Assembly (NCBI RefSeq): GCF_035575815.1
Contig: NZ_DATLXO010000040.1
Coordinates: 1 to 19,218 of the forward strand
Source of the DNA: Iamia sp035575815
Lineage (GTDB): Bacteria; Actinomycetota; Acidimicrobiia; Acidimicrobiales; Iamiaceae
Reading direction: 5' to 3'
Length of the DNA: 19,218 nt
Shown: piece after piece, positions 12,958-19,218 of the stretch
Numbering within the stretch: position 1 is the first letter of the stretch
Layout: every line of letters begins with the position of its first letter
Made by a program: the position numbers and the translations under genes
Notes under the pieces: model-generated
Told to the model about the DNA's origin: nothing
What the model saw: the letters and a program-made list of their open reading frames with translations, nothing else
Database searches by the model: none

Positions 12958-14643
12958 GTGAGACGACGACCGCGGCTCGGCCTCCTTCTCGGACTCGGCC
13001 TCCCCGTCCTCGTGGTGATGGTCTTCCTCGGCGCGTGGGCCTTCGACACCAGTGCGGCAGCCAACGGCAGCCTCCGCAACGTCGAGCTCGACGGCGACGA
13101 CCTGGGGGGTGAGTCCGAGGAGGCCGTGAACGACGCGGTGGACCGCGACGCCGTCGACTTCGGCGCCACCGAGGTCCGGATCGACACCGGAGACACGACC
13201 CTCGAGGCCACCGCGGCCGAGCTCAGCCTGGCCATCGACCGGGACGCCACCGCGTCCGCCGTCCTCGCCGAGGGCCGCTCCGGCGCCACCCCGCTGCGTC
13301 CCCTGGCCTGGGCCCGTTCGTTCGTCTCGCCCTATGAGGTCGAGCCCCGCTACACGCTCCGTTCCGAGCAGCTCGCCCTCGTGCTGGCCGGGTTGGAGGG
13401 CACCGAGCGCCGCACACCGGTCGAGCCGACCATCGTCGCCTCGCCCGAGACCGTGCGGGTCCAAAACGGTGTCGTCGGTCGCGCCCTCGACCCCGAGGTC
13501 GTGGCCGACCGGCTGCTCGCCGCCGCTCGGGCCGACGAGGACCCCATCACCATCGCCGTGGAGCCCGAGACGCGCGCGCCGCGGGTCTCCGACGCAGAGG
13601 CCCGGGCTCTGGCCGAGGAGGCCGAAGCGCTCACCGCCGAGCCCCTGGTGGTGAACGTGTCCGGCAAGACCGTGACCTTCGACGTCCCCGAGCTGCGGGG
13701 GTGGACCCGCTCCCGCATGGGCTCTGATGGCATCGAGCTCAGCTTCGACGAGGAGCGCATCGACGCGGCCCTGAAGGACCGGGTCGGTTCCCTCGGCGAC
13801 GCCGAGCCGAAGAGCGCGAGCTTCGCCGTGGTGGACGGGGCCGTGCGGCTGACCCCCGCCGTCGTGGGGATCAGCTGCTGCGCCGAGGACTCGGCGACCC
13901 GCATCGCCGAGGCCATCGCCGCCGGCACCGAGGTCATCGAGGTCGACCCCCTCGTCGACGAGCCCGACCTCACCACCGAGGAGGCCTATTCCCTGGGCAT
14001 CTCAGAGCCCGTCGGCACCACCACCCTCTGGGACGGCCGACCACAGGTCAAGTCGTTCACCACCTACTACGAACCCGGCGCGCCCCGCGTCACCAACATC
14101 CGGCGCATCGCGGATCTGACCCGGGGCGCCGTCGTCCTGCCGGGCGAGACGTTCTCGTTGAACGGCCACGTCGGGCAGCGCACCCGGGAGAAGGGCTTCG
14201 TTCCGGCCGGTGCCATCGACAACGGCGTCCACGTCGACGAGGTCGGCGGTGGCGTATCGCAGTTCTCGACCACCATGTTCAACGCCGCCTTCTTCGCCGG
14301 GCTGCCCTTCGAGGCCTACCAGGCCCACTCGGAGTACTTCAGCCGGTACCCCCGGGGCCGGGAGGCGACCATGGGCTGGGAGAACCCTGACCTGGCCTTC
14401 ACCAACGACACACCCCACGGCATCTTGATCTGGACCTCCCACACCGACACGAGCGTCACCGTCACCCTGTACTCGACCCAGCACGCCTTCGGGCAGCAGA
14501 CGGACCAGAGCGAGGAGCGCTCGGGCCGGGCGTGCACCCGGGTCGAGACCACCCGCACGATCACCTACCCCGACGGTCGCACCGCCACCGACACCGTCGC
14601 CGCCCGCTACCGCGACTCCGGCGCCCGGACCTGCGACGGCTGA
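12958..14643 (+). CDS. Membrane-anchored VanW-family protein
   Basis: A 561-residue envelope protein. A basic N-terminus (RRRPR) precedes one hydrophobic helix (8-29), so it is probably anchored in the membrane with the rest outside. Residues 40-335 contain two putative peptidoglycan-binding-4 / YoaR-like repeats (VELDGDDLGGESEEAV; RTPVEPTIVASPETVRV and similar). The VanW domain covers about 365-505: RVTNIRRIADLTRGAVVLPGE, FSLNGHVGQRT, KGFVPAGAI, EVGGGVSQFSTTMFNAAF, then HSEYFSRYPRGREATMGW. The C-terminal tail contains Cys526 and Cys559. VanW is linked to vancomycin-resistance clusters, but most actinobacterial homologues lie outside them and their molecular role is unknown; a cell-wall function is likely. 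The GTG at 12958 is the only start that keeps the charged residues before the helix; no ribosome binding site with normal spacing is seen. Confidence 0.88.
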   Translation: MRRRPRLGLLLGLGLPVLVVMVFLGAWAFDTSAAANGSLRNVELDGDDLGGESEEAVNDAVDRDAVDFGATEVRIDTGDTTLEATAAELSLAIDRDATASAVLAEGRSGATPLRPLAWARSFVSPYEVEPRYTLRSEQLALVLAGLEGTERRTPVEPTIVASPETVRVQNGVVGRALDPEVVADRLLAAARADEDPITIAVEPETRAPRVSDAEARALAEEAEALTAEPLVVNVSGKTVTFDVPELRGWTRSRMGSDGIELSFDEERIDAALKDRVGSLGDAEPKSASFAVVDGAVRLTPAVVGISCCAEDSATRIAEAIAAGTEVIEVDPLVDEPDLTTEEAYSLGISEPVGTTTLWDGRPQVKSFTTYYEPGAPRVTNIRRIADLTRGAVVLPGETFSLNGHVGQRTREKGFVPAGAIDNGVHVDEVGGGVSQFSTTMFNAAFFAGLPFEAYQAHSEYFSRYPRGREATMGWENPDLAFTNDTPHGILIWTSHTDTSVTVTLYSTQHAFGQQTDQSEERSGRACTRVETTRTITYPDGRTATDTVAARYRDSGARTCDG

Positions 14644-14790
14644 CCCGGCTCCCCGCCCGCGGCCGCGGCCGATCAGTCGAGACCGACCCCGGGCGGCACC
14701 TGACGACGTCCGCTCCGGCTGTCGGGGACCACCACCGCCGGGCATGATGGCGCCCGCCGGCCACCCGCGGTCGGGAGAGGTGGAGCGCGG

Positions 14791-16569
14791 ATGGGCGAGC
14801 TGACCTACGAGAGCCGGATGAGCGACTCGGACGCGCTCATGTGGACCATCGAGAAGGACGCCATGCTGCGCTCGACGATCACCGCCGTCGCGGTCCTCGA
14901 TCGAGCGCCCGACCACGATCGGCTGCGGGAGCTGCTCGACCGCGGCACCCGCCTCGTGCCCCGCCTCCGCCAGCGGGTGCGGGCCAACCCGCTGTCGATC
15001 GCTCCGCCCCGCTGGGAGGTCGACCCCCACTTCGACCTCGACTACCACGTCCGCTTCGTGCGGGTGCCCGGCGCCGGTGACCTGCGCAGCGTGCTCGACG
15101 TGGCCCAGCCCATCGCCATGGCCGGCTTCGACCGGGCACGGCCGCTGTGGGAGGCCACCTTGATCGAGGGCATGGAGGACGGCCGGGCCGCCCTGGTGCT
15201 GAAGGTCCACCACGCCATCACCGACGGCGTCGGGAGCGTGAAGCTCGCCCTCATCATGTTCGAGCTCGAGCGCGATCCGACCGGCGGGGCCGACATGCCC
15301 CCGGCACCGCCGGCGCCGGTGATGAGCCAGGCCGCCCGCTGGATCGACGCCATCGCCCACGAGCAGCGCCGGGCGCGAGGCATCATCGGCCGCTCCGGCG
15401 CAACGGTGTCGGGTGCGACCGTGCGCACCGTGGCCGACGCCGCCGCCGACCCCGCCGGGGCCCTGGCGCGGGCGGCGGCGACGGCCGCCTCGGTGGTCCG
15501 TCTCGCGGCGCCGGCCACCGCCCCGCTATCGCCGCTGATGACCGGCCGCTCGCTCTCGGTTCGCTTCGACACGCTCGTCGTGCCGATGGCCGCGGTCAAG
15601 GTGGCGGCCCGCTCGGCCGGCGCGACGCTCAACGACGCCTTCGTCGCCGCCACCGCGGCGGGCTTCACCCGCTACCACCGCGAGATGGGCACGTCCGCCG
15701 CGGCCCTGCGCATGACGATGCCGATCAACGTGCGCACCGTCGGCACCGAGGACCTCGCCGGCAACCAGTTCGTCCCGGCCCGGTTCCCGATCCCGCTCGA
15801 CATCGGCGACCCGGCGGCGCGCATGAAGGTGCTCCACGAGCTCGTGCTGGGCCAGCGGGGCGAGCCGTCGCTCGCCTTCGTCGAGCCGCTGGCCGGGCTG
15901 CTGCGGCGCCTTCCCACCTCGCTCAGCACCGGGCTCTTCGGATCCATGCTGAAGGGGGTCGACCTGGTCACCAGCAACGTCCCGGGGGCGCCGATCCCGA
16001 TCTACACCGCCGGCGGCCGGGTCGAGGCCATGTTCGCCCTCGGGCCGCTCACCGGCGCGGCCGCCAACCTGACCCTGCTCAGCTACCTCGACGACCTCCA
16101 CATCGGCGTCAACATGGATCCCGCAGCGGTCACCGAGCCCGACCGCCTGGTGGCCGCGCTGCGCGCTGGGTGGGACGAGATCCTGACCGCCGCCGACCCG
16201 TCCCCCGCACCCACCTCGGTGCCGCCCCCGAGCGCGGAGACCACCAGCACCGAGCGAGCCACCAAGGGTCCCGGCCCGAAGGCGACGGCGGCGACGACCA
16301 GGGGCAGGAAGCCGAAGGCGTCGAGGACGGTCACAGGATCGAGGAAGGCCGGGGGCGCGGCCACCAGGTCGACCAAGGCGGCGAGCACCAAGGCGACAGC
16401 GAAGAGGACGACGGCGAAGAGGAGGACGGCCACGCCGGCGACGACGAAGAAGGGAACGGTCACGAAGGCGTCGGCCGCCGACGGTACGGCCCGCGGCGCG
16501 GCCCGGGGCGGAGCGGCGCGCCGCCGCTCGGGGGCTCGCCCGTCCGGGCGTCCGACCTCGCCTCGGTGA
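14791..16569 (+). CDS. WS/DGAT-family acyltransferase with histone-H1-like basic C-terminal tail
   Basis: A 592-residue protein. Residues 1-465 form a wax ester synthase / diacylglycerol acyltransferase, which transfers an acyl group from acyl-CoA to a fatty alcohol or diacylglycerol at the membrane or lipid droplet. MSDSDALMW opens the domain; PLWEATLIEG is at 118-127; the active-site HHxxxDG motif is HHAITDG at 140-146; LNDAF with the conserved ND pair is at 280-284; SNVPGAP is at 395-401. Typical family members end soon after the segment matching SYLDDLHIGVNMD (431-443). Here about 115 more residues follow: a Pro/Ser/Thr linker, then from ~490 an extended Lys/Arg/Ala/Thr tail with AKRTTAKRRT repeats. 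The ATG at 14791 has GGTGGAG 5 bases upstream. The stop overlaps the next gene's GTG. Confidence 0.9.
   Translation: MGELTYESRMSDSDALMWTIEKDAMLRSTITAVAVLDRAPDHDRLRELLDRGTRLVPRLRQRVRANPLSIAPPRWEVDPHFDLDYHVRFVRVPGAGDLRSVLDVAQPIAMAGFDRARPLWEATLIEGMEDGRAALVLKVHHAITDGVGSVKLALIMFELERDPTGGADMPPAPPAPVMSQAARWIDAIAHEQRRARGIIGRSGATVSGATVRTVADAAADPAGALARAAATAASVVRLAAPATAPLSPLMTGRSLSVRFDTLVVPMAAVKVAARSAGATLNDAFVAATAAGFTRYHREMGTSAAALRMTMPINVRTVGTEDLAGNQFVPARFPIPLDIGDPAARMKVLHELVLGQRGEPSLAFVEPLAGLLRRLPTSLSTGLFGSMLKGVDLVTSNVPGAPIPIYTAGGRVEAMFALGPLTGAAANLTLLSYLDDLHIGVNMDPAAVTEPDRLVAALRAGWDEILTAADPSPAPTSVPPPSAETTSTERATKGPGPKATAATTRGRKPKASRTVTGSRKAGGAATRSTKAASTKATAKRTTAKRRTATPATTKKGTVTKASAADGTARGAARGGAARRRSGARPSGRPTSPR
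16399..16428 (+). repeat. Two 15-bp tandem repeats in the basic tail
   Basis: GCGAAGAGGACGACG (16399-16413) is followed directly by GCGAAGAGGAGGACG (16414-16428), one base different. They encode AKRTT and AKRRT, part of the Lys/Arg/Thr-rich tail of the acyltransferase. They suggest growth of the tail by slippage. Confidence 0.7.
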
Positions 16570-17777
16570 CGATCCGCACCGACGTCCTCGTCATCGGGGG
16601 CGGGCCGGCGGGGGCGGCGGCGGCGGTGACCCTCGCCCGGGCCGGGCGCGACGTCTTCGTGGTCGACAAGGCCCGGTTCCCGCGCGACAAGATCTGCGGC
16701 GATGGCCTGACCGCCGGCGCCCTGCCCCTCCTCGAGGAGCTCGGCGTGGAGGCCGCGTCCGTCCCGTCGTGGCGGGTCGTCACCGACGTGGTGATCGCCC
16801 CGCCGACCGGGCGGCCCGCGGCCTTTGCGTTCCCACGCGGTCGGGGGGCGTACGCGGTGGCCGCCCGCCGCTCCGAGCTCGACGCCGCGGTGCTCGATGC
16901 CGCCCGGGCCGCCGGGGCGCAGGTCCACGACGGCTGCGCCCTGCTCTCGGCCCACGACGACGGAGCGACCGTGGCGGCCACCGTCGCCGGTCTCGGCGAG
17001 GTGCGGGCCCGCTACGTGATCGGCGCGGACGGCATGTGGTCGCCGCTGCGCAAGTGCCTGGGCGTCGCCGTCCCCGGCTACCGCGGCGAGTCCCACGCCT
17101 TCCGCCAGTACCTGCGGGGTGTGGCCGAGCCGGCCCGGCGCGACCTCTGGGTGTGGTTCGAGCCCGATCTGCTGCCCGGCTACGCCTGGTCGTTCCCTCT
17201 CGCCGACGGCTCCGTGAACGTCGGCTTCGGCATCCACCGCGGCGGCCGCATCAGCATCCAGGAGATGGCCGACGTGTGGCGCACCCTGCTGCGCCGGCCC
17301 CGCATCGCCGAGGTGCTCGGCTCGGACTGGGAGCCCGAGGGCCCCCACCGGGCCTGGCCCATACCGGCCCGGGTCGATCGCATCGCCCTCACCACAGGGC
17401 GCGCGCTGTTCGTCGGAGACGCCGCCGCGGCCAGCGACCCGATGAGCGGCGAGGGGATCGGCCAGGCCCTCAGCACCGGCATGGGTGCGGCGCGAGCCAT
17501 CGTCGCCGCGGGATCCCAAGGCGCCCGGCAGGTCACGCAACGCTACGAGCGCGAGGTCGCCCGGGGGCTGGCGATCGACAACCGGGTGGCCGATGCGCTC
17601 GTCGGGCTCCTCCGGCACCGACGAGGGGCCGACGCCGCGGTCCGGCTGGCGGGGCTGACCCCGTGGACCCGTCGCAACTTCGCCCGGTGGCTCTTCGAGG
17701 ACTACCCTCGAGCCCTCGTGGCGACCCCCCACCGCTGGCACCGGGGCATGTTCACCGGCCCCGGTTCCTACCGCTGA
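16566..17777 (+). CDS. Geranylgeranyl-reductase-family FAD oxidoreductase
   Basis: A 403-residue flavoprotein of the geranylgeranyl reductase family, which reduces double bonds in isoprenoid chains or oxidises related lipids. The FAD dinucleotide motif VLVIGGGPAGAAAA is at 7-20, VVDKARFPRDKICGDGL at 32-48 with the family's Cys44, and VIGADGMWSPLRK at 151-163. The second FAD motif GDAAAASDPMSGEGIGQAL is at 284-302. Length is normal. Actinobacterial relatives include MenJ, which saturates one isoprene unit of menaquinone; that is a possible role here but not proven. The GTG at 16566 overlaps the TGA of the WS/DGAT gene in a GTGA, so the two are translationally coupled and probably belong to one lipid pathway. 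Confidence 0.88.
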   Translation: MTIRTDVLVIGGGPAGAAAAVTLARAGRDVFVVDKARFPRDKICGDGLTAGALPLLEELGVEAASVPSWRVVTDVVIAPPTGRPAAFAFPRGRGAYAVAARRSELDAAVLDAARAAGAQVHDGCALLSAHDDGATVAATVAGLGEVRARYVIGADGMWSPLRKCLGVAVPGYRGESHAFRQYLRGVAEPARRDLWVWFEPDLLPGYAWSFPLADGSVNVGFGIHRGGRISIQEMADVWRTLLRRPRIAEVLGSDWEPEGPHRAWPIPARVDRIALTTGRALFVGDAAAASDPMSGEGIGQALSTGMGAARAIVAAGSQGARQVTQRYEREVARGLAIDNRVADALVGLLRHRRGADAAVRLAGLTPWTRRNFARWLFEDYPRALVATPHRWHRGMFTGPGSYR

Positions 17778-17884
17778 GCGACCGGCATCCGTCCTGGCGC
17801 CGCCATGTCCGGGGTCAGCGCGACGCACCGACGCGATGTCGGGGGTCGGCGGGGACGGCTCCGCACCCGGCCGGGTCCCGTCAC

Positions 17885-17890
17885 TAGGGT
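17885..17890 (+). promoter_or_regulatory. -10 box of the nitronate monooxygenase gene
   Basis: TAGGGT lies 7 bases before the ATG at 17898, indicating a leaderless transcript. Its last two bases overlap the left arm of the inverted repeat at 17889-17910. No -35 box is obvious. Confidence 0.5.
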
Positions 17891-17910
17891 CGGGTGCATG
17901 CGCACCCGAC
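17889..17910. promoter_or_regulatory. Inverted repeat centred on the nitronate monooxygenase start codon
   Basis: GTCGGGTGC (17889-17897) and GCACCCGAC (17902-17910) are perfect 9-bp arms separated by ATGC, which contains the start codon. The left arm overlaps the -10 box. A protein bound here would cover the initiation region. If transcription starts at the ATG the left arm is not in the mRNA, so a DNA-level operator is more likely than an RNA hairpin. Confidence 0.4.
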
Positions 17911-18863
17911 TGACCGAGATCCTCGATGTCGAGCACCCGGTGATGCTGGCGGGCATGGGCGGGGTCTCCTACGCCGAGCTGGTGGCCGCGGTGTCCGAGG
18001 CGGGAGGCTTCGGCTGCATCGGGGCGTCGGCCATGGCCCACCCCGAGCTGGTGGCCCAGATGGCCGAGGTGCGCGAGCGCACGGCCAAGCCCTTCGGCGT
18101 CGACCTGCTGACCGCAGCGCCCCAGGACTTCGAGTCCAAGGTCCGCGACATCGCCAAGGCCGGGGCCACCGTCTACGTGGCCGGCCTCGGGGTCCCCCGT
18201 GACGTCGTCGACCTGTGCCACGACCTCAACCTCCTCGTGGTGAACATGTGCGGCAAGGTGCGCCACGCGGTGGCCGCGCTCGAGGCCGGCTGCGACCTGG
18301 TGGTGGCCCAGGGCACCGAGGCCGGGGGCCACACCGGCACCGTCGCCACCCTTGCCCTGGTGCCCCAGGTGGTCGACGCGGTGGGAGACCGCATCCCGGT
18401 GGTGGCCGCCGGCGGCATCAGCGACGGGCGGGGCCTGGCCGCCGCGCTGGCCCTCGGCGCCGACGGTGTCTGGGTCGGCACCCGCTTCATCGCCACCCCC
18501 GAGGCCCAGGCGGTGCCCGGCTACAAGGAGGCGCTGCTCGGCCTCGGCGAGGACGGCACCGTCGTGACCCGCGCCTACACCGGCAAGACGTGCCGGGTCG
18601 TCCGCAACGCCTACACCCGCGCCTTCGAGGAGGGCGGCGGCACGCCCGAGCCGTTCCCGTTCCAGGTGCTGCGGTCGATCGAGGACGGCGCCAACCACCT
18701 GGGCGGCGGCGCGACCACCCGGGACGTCGACCCCGATCGGGAGTTCATGCCCGCCGGCCAGGGCGCGGGCGCCATCGACGAGCTGGTGCCGGCGGCGACG
18801 CTCGTCGAGCGCTTCATGGCCGAGGCCGAGGCCGCCTTGACCCGCGCCGCCAAGCCCGTCTGA
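17898..18863 (+). CDS. Nitronate monooxygenase / 2-nitropropane dioxygenase family FMN enzyme
   Basis: A 321-residue TIM-barrel flavoprotein that would oxidise alkyl nitronates to carbonyl compounds and nitrite using FMN. PVMLAGMGGVSYAELVAAVSEAGGFG (from 14) is the first FMN-binding part. VVAQGTEAGGHTG at 135-147 holds His145, equivalent to the catalytic base. VVAAGGISDGRGLAAALALGADGVWVGTRF from 168 is the phosphate-binding region. The family also contains enoyl reductase-like and other flavoproteins, and many actinobacterial members have no tested activity, so the substrate is uncertain. The ATG at 17898 is preferred over an upstream ATG at 17805 because the longer N-terminus is Arg/Gly-rich and not family-like, and the TAGGGT box lies 7 bases before it. 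The DUF3039 gene follows 12 bases later. Confidence 0.88.
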   Translation: MRTRLTEILDVEHPVMLAGMGGVSYAELVAAVSEAGGFGCIGASAMAHPELVAQMAEVRERTAKPFGVDLLTAAPQDFESKVRDIAKAGATVYVAGLGVPRDVVDLCHDLNLLVVNMCGKVRHAVAALEAGCDLVVAQGTEAGGHTGTVATLALVPQVVDAVGDRIPVVAAGGISDGRGLAAALALGADGVWVGTRFIATPEAQAVPGYKEALLGLGEDGTVVTRAYTGKTCRVVRNAYTRAFEEGGGTPEPFPFQVLRSIEDGANHLGGGATTRDVDPDREFMPAGQGAGAIDELVPAATLVERFMAEAEAALTRAAKPV

Positions 18864-18875
18864 GCGAGGAACGCC

Positions 18876-19163
18876 ATGACCGAGATCCCCACCCTCCAGC
18901 CCGCGACCCAGGTCGACGAGCGCACCGAGGTCGACGAGCGGACCACCACCGACGACGGTGACCACGAGCGCTTCGCCCACGTCGTGGTGCCGGCCTCGGC
19001 GGTCACCGAGGCCTACATCACCGGGGCCACCGTCACCGCCCTCTGCGGCAAGCGCTGGGTACCCACCCGCGACCCCGGCCGCTACCCGGTGTGCCCGACC
19101 TGCAAGGAGATCCTCGACGCGGCCCGCGCCGCCCGCGACGGCGGCAGCAGCAGCCCGGGCTGA
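18876..19163 (+). CDS. DUF3039 family protein with zinc-ribbon-like cysteines
   Basis: A 95-residue protein matching the small, actinobacteria-specific DUF3039 family of unknown function. Residues 1-28 are acidic and disordered, with a short duplication (VDERTEVDERT). The conserved core is RFAHVVV (32-38), GATVTALCGKRWVPTRDPG (50-68) and YPVCPTCKEI (70-79). His35, Cys57, Cys73 and Cys76 are well placed to bind one zinc ion; this is inference from their spacing. The ATG at 18876 has GAGGA 5 bases upstream and lies 12 bases after the nitronate monooxygenase stop, so the two are probably cotranscribed. Confidence 0.87.
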   Translation: MTEIPTLQPATQVDERTEVDERTTTDDGDHERFAHVVVPASAVTEAYITGATVTALCGKRWVPTRDPGRYPVCPTCKEILDAARAARDGGSSSPG

Positions 19164-19218
19164 CCCCCACCCCACGAACTGCGGTAAGAGCCGTTCGTTG
19201 CCGGTGGATGTGGGCGCG

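Noticed and set aside
12958..14643. Vancomycin resistance cluster suggested by VanW
   Set aside because: No vanR/S, vanH, D-Ala-D-Lac ligase or vanX homologue is nearby. VanW-domain proteins are common in Actinobacteria outside resistance clusters.
17805..17897. Upstream in-frame ATG at 17805 for the nitronate monooxygenase
   Set aside because: The 31 extra residues are Arg/Gly-rich and unlike the family N-terminus; the TAGGGT box 7 bases before 17898 supports the shorter form.
16083..19175. A 1030-codon minus-strand open frame that includes a hydrophobic stretch (VAVLLFAVVLFAVAL) resembling membrane helices
   Set aside because: It is antisense to three well-supported genes. The hydrophobic part is the shadow of the Lys/Ala/Thr repeats of the acyltransferase tail; there is no family motif and no credible start.
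19174..19198. Inverted repeat ACGAAC / GTTCGT after the DUF3039 gene
   Set aside because: Six-base arms with a 13-base loop and no T-run. It might be a weak terminator, but this could easily be chance and the window ends just after.

Overview
The window is very GC-rich, with strong G/C preference at third codon positions, GTG as well as ATG starts, and TAnnnT -10 boxes 7 or 9 bases ahead of start codons, as in leaderless actinobacterial genes. Several products (a DUF3039 protein, a DUF2510 domain, Hsd4A/Hsd4B-like enzymes, a WS/DGAT acyltransferase) are typical of Actinobacteria. A deep-branching lineage such as Acidimicrobiia would fit, but that is a guess. No rRNA, tRNA, CRISPR array or intact transposon was seen.

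Layout. (1) 1-830, minus strand: start and most of a beta-class DNA methyltransferase that runs off the left edge. (2) 904-9369, plus strand: a compact surface-polysaccharide operon with a coiled-coil FkbM methyltransferase, a second coiled-coil protein with a degenerate methyltransferase domain, a GT4 glycosyltransferase, a two-domain GT4-GT4 fusion, and a Wzm/Wzt-type ABC exporter whose ATPase carries a C-terminal sugar-binding domain. Genes are spaced by 4-39 bases or overlap by 4. (3) 9370-9961: no intact gene, but a collapsed hicB-hicA toxin-antitoxin remnant followed by short coding fragments. (4) 9962-12828, minus strand: an SDR 3-hydroxyacyl-CoA dehydrogenase, a MaoC-type enoyl-CoA hydratase, a possible 44-codon ORF joined by ATGA overlaps on both sides, and a DUF2510-scramblase/LURP-one protein. 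(5) 12958-19163, plus strand: a membrane-anchored VanW protein; a WS/DGAT acyltransferase with a histone-H1-like basic tail, overlapped by a geranylgeranyl-reductase-family flavoprotein; a nitronate monooxygenase; and a DUF3039 zinc-ribbon-like protein.

How the genes may work together. Block 2 looks like an ABC-dependent polysaccharide pathway: glycosyltransferases build the glycan, methyltransferases decorate or cap it, Wzt's extra domain recognises the finished chain, and Wzm/Wzt export it. The SDR and MaoC proteins together match the two enzymatic steps of peroxisomal MFE-2 or mycobacterial Hsd4A/Hsd4B (hydration, then 3-hydroxyacyl-CoA oxidation) in fatty-acid or sterol side-chain degradation. 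The acyltransferase/reductase pair points to storage or isoprenoid lipid metabolism.

Most notable: the ruler/cap-like organisation of the polysaccharide operon; the basic, AGG-coded tail on the acyltransferase; the decayed hicBA locus; a perfect inverted repeat centred on the nitronate monooxygenase start codon; and the repeated leaderless-promoter geometry. All identifications come from reading motifs by eye; no database search was run.
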